This document shows, in pieces, positions 4,622 to 5,810 of a DNA stretch of 5,810 bases (position 1 is the stretch's first letter; each line of letters opens with the position of its first letter). Below the pieces are notes generated by a model. It had not been told where the DNA came from, did no database searches, and saw only the letters and a program-made list of their open reading frames with translations. The position numbers were made by a program, and so were the translations under genes. This DNA comes from an uncultured Clostridia bacterium (GTDB taxonomy: Bacteria > Bacillota > Clostridia > Lachnospirales > Bianqueaceae), in NCBI GenBank assembly GCA_947570515.1, contig CANOUM010000115.1:1-5810 (forward strand), written 5' to 3'.

Positions 4622-5810
4622 AGCTCCTCCTTCTGATCTGTGACCCTTCCCTCAGGCCCCCATAGCATAATCCCGCTGCCAACGCCTGTCCTGCCGCCGG
4701 CACTCAAAAAGTCCGCAAACCCTCGCTGCATCGACGTATCTCTTGGCAGCTCCTGTGGCTTCTTACCGCCATGAGCTCCAAATACACGCCATGCCTCCTT
4801 AAATTCCTCCTGCTTCTCGCAGGCAATGATATCAAAATCCTTCTGAAATCCAATTAGATTGGACGACGCCGGCAAAAATGTTTCATATTCCGGATCCAAT
4901 AGCCATGAATGACACACCAGAGGCAATGCGCCCTGTTTCCGGCATGCCGGAAAAAACTCATATGCCATTTGATACGCCTCCTGCCGCAGCTCCTTTGTGA
5001 GCGGTCCGGCCGATGGAATATGGATGTTCACCACCGGATCCCCCGTCTCTACCGTAATGCCGCCGCAGGTATACTGCGGCCCCTCATAGGTCACCGCTTC
5101 AAATTGCAGCCGCCCCAGCGTAAAGCGCGTCATTTTATAGAAGCGATCATACCACCAAAACGCGAAGTTGCCCCACTGTCCTTTGACCGTGTGACACTCC
5201 ATCAATTTGTATTTCAGATCCATCATCGTATGCCAAAACAGCTCCTCAGGCAGCCCTGCTGCTGCATACCGGCGGCGCAGCTGCGGTAAGCATCCCACCA
5301 GAAACGCCATATACGCGCCGTAATCCTCGCCGATCGCCTCCTGCGCCTCTACGAGCGTGATCTCGCCCGCCATATACCGCTGCCCCAACACATCGAGGCG
5401 TGCATCTGCCTTTTGCAGCACCGCTTCCACCGCCGCGGGCGGAAACGTGAGACGCTCCATGTACTCTCTATATTCGCTTTGCATTTCAATCTCCCATCTG
5501 TGTCTAAAATCGTCCGGCGGCAGCGCCGTAAGCTCCAGCGGCACTTGCGTAAAGGGCTGCTCTGCCCGAATCCGCCATGAATGCAGAGCTGTCCTTTTTA
5601 TTGTTTTGTCTGGCATTCCATATAGCGGATCCCCCAGCAGCGGATGTCTTTCATAGGCCATATGCACCCGAATCTGATGGGTGCGTCCCGTCTGCAGACG
5701 CAGCCAGACCAGTGAACAGTCCGGCCAGCTATGCCACACGCGGTATTCTGTATGCGCCGGCTTTCCTTCAGGATCAACGCACATCTGCATAAGCGTACCC
5801 CTCTGCTCTC
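4618..5810 (-). CDS. RluA-family pseudouridine synthase fused to a GNAT_C-type acyltransferase, N-terminus outside window
   Basis: The frame is open from the right edge to TGA 4620-4618 (397 visible codons before the stop). Residues 1-108 of the visible part are the end of an RluA-family rRNA/tRNA pseudouridine synthase: RGTLMQMCVD, GKPAHTEYRV, then the hallmark QTGRTHQIRVHM (39-50), HPLLGDPLYG (55-64), ALHSWRI and LPPDDF, where such proteins normally end. The catalytic HRLD motif must lie beyond the window. From Met at 5484-5482 a further 288 residues match, from memory, the acyltransferase-like NAT_N/GNAT_C family common in Clostridia. There is a helical first half, then FTLGRLQFEAV, VNIHIPSAGPLTKE, YEFFP, CHSWLLDPEY and SSNLIGFQKDFDI. 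Its substrate is unknown. The fusion is unusual; the second domain also has its own ribosome binding site, so a free form may be made. The downstream membrane-protein gene overlaps by 4 nt. Confidence 0.88.
   Translation of the reverse strand, partial: EQRGTLMQMCVDPEGKPAHTEYRVWHSWPDCSLVWLRLQTGRTHQIRVHMAYERHPLLGDPLYGMPDKTIKRTALHSWRIRAEQPFTQVPLELTALPPDDFRHRWEIEMQSEYREYMERLTFPPAAVEAVLQKADARLDVLGQRYMAGEITLVEAQEAIGEDYGAYMAFLVGCLPQLRRRYAAAGLPEELFWHTMMDLKYKLMECHTVKGQWGNFAFWWYDRFYKMTRFTLGRLQFEAVTYEGPQYTCGGITVETGDPVVNIHIPSAGPLTKELRQEAYQMAYEFFPACRKQGALPLVCHSWLLDPEYETFLPASSNLIGFQKDFDIIACEKQEEFKEAWRVFGAHGGKKPQELPRDTSMQRGFADFLSAGGRTGVGSGIMLWGPEGRVTDQKEEL
5482..5495 (-). promoter_or_regulatory. Internal ribosome binding site and start for the acyltransferase half
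   Basis: GGGAG (5495-5491) stands 6 nt before an in-frame ATG (5484-5482), exactly where the RluA domain ends and the acyltransferase domain begins (WEIE, then MQSEYREY). The spacing is right for initiation, and the resulting 288-residue product is about the size expected for a stand-alone family member. The fused reading frame may therefore yield both a long and a short protein. Confidence 0.5.

Noticed and set aside
4314..4703. 129-codon minus-strand frame overlapping the small membrane protein gene.
   Set aside because: It is out of frame with two well-supported genes, has no domain signal, and has an Arg/Gly-rich composition typical of a shadow frame.
4909..5289. Plus-strand frames opposite the pseudouridine synthase/acyltransferase gene (also 5357-5656).
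   Set aside because: They are antisense shadows of a well-supported coding region, without a ribosome binding site or recognisable family.

Overview
The window suggests a gut-type Firmicute (class Clostridia, probably Lachnospiraceae or a relative). The reasons are strong GGAGG-type ribosome binding sites, a BspA-like leucine-rich-repeat surface protein with Listeria-Bacteroides repeats, a GNAT_C-type acyltransferase, and moderate GC in genes against AT-rich spacers. The taxonomy is inference. All four genes lie on the minus strand, so the region reads from right to left.

Right part (5810 to 4319): a two-gene operon. The first gene enters from beyond the right edge. It is the C-terminal half of an RluA-family pseudouridine synthase joined in frame to an acyltransferase-like protein (NAT_N/GNAT_C type). 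A ribosome binding site and ATG persist exactly at the joint. The second gene is a 100-residue membrane protein whose start overlaps the previous stop (ATGA). A strong bidirectional terminator (4265-4294) closes the operon.

Middle (4164 to 2917): a complete 281-residue tyrosine recombinase, followed by about 400 bp that look like a self-contained DNA inversion switch. Two copies of a 20-bp sequence, ACATAATGTAGATTATGTTG, lie in opposite orientation at 3057-3076 and 3305-3324. They enclose 228 bp holding a bidirectional terminator and one good sigma-A promoter (TTGCAT, 17 bp, extended TATACT). The recombinase stop codon lies inside the right copy and would survive inversion.

Left part (2916 to 1): a large secreted protein, at least 972 residues, cut by the left edge. 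It has a signal peptide, BspA-type leucine-rich repeats with an internal 129-residue duplication, two Listeria-Bacteroides repeats and several Ig/MBG-like modules.

Central interpretation (inference): the recombinase flips the promoter segment and so switches the surface protein ON and OFF (phase variation). In the orientation present here the promoter points away from the surface-protein gene and toward the 3' end of the recombinase gene. That is an OFF state, in which the promoter would make RNA antisense to the recombinase. Flipping would place the promoter about 200 nt upstream of the surface-protein start, with the terminator between promoter and recombinase. No CRISPR array, tRNA, rRNA or insertion sequence was seen.
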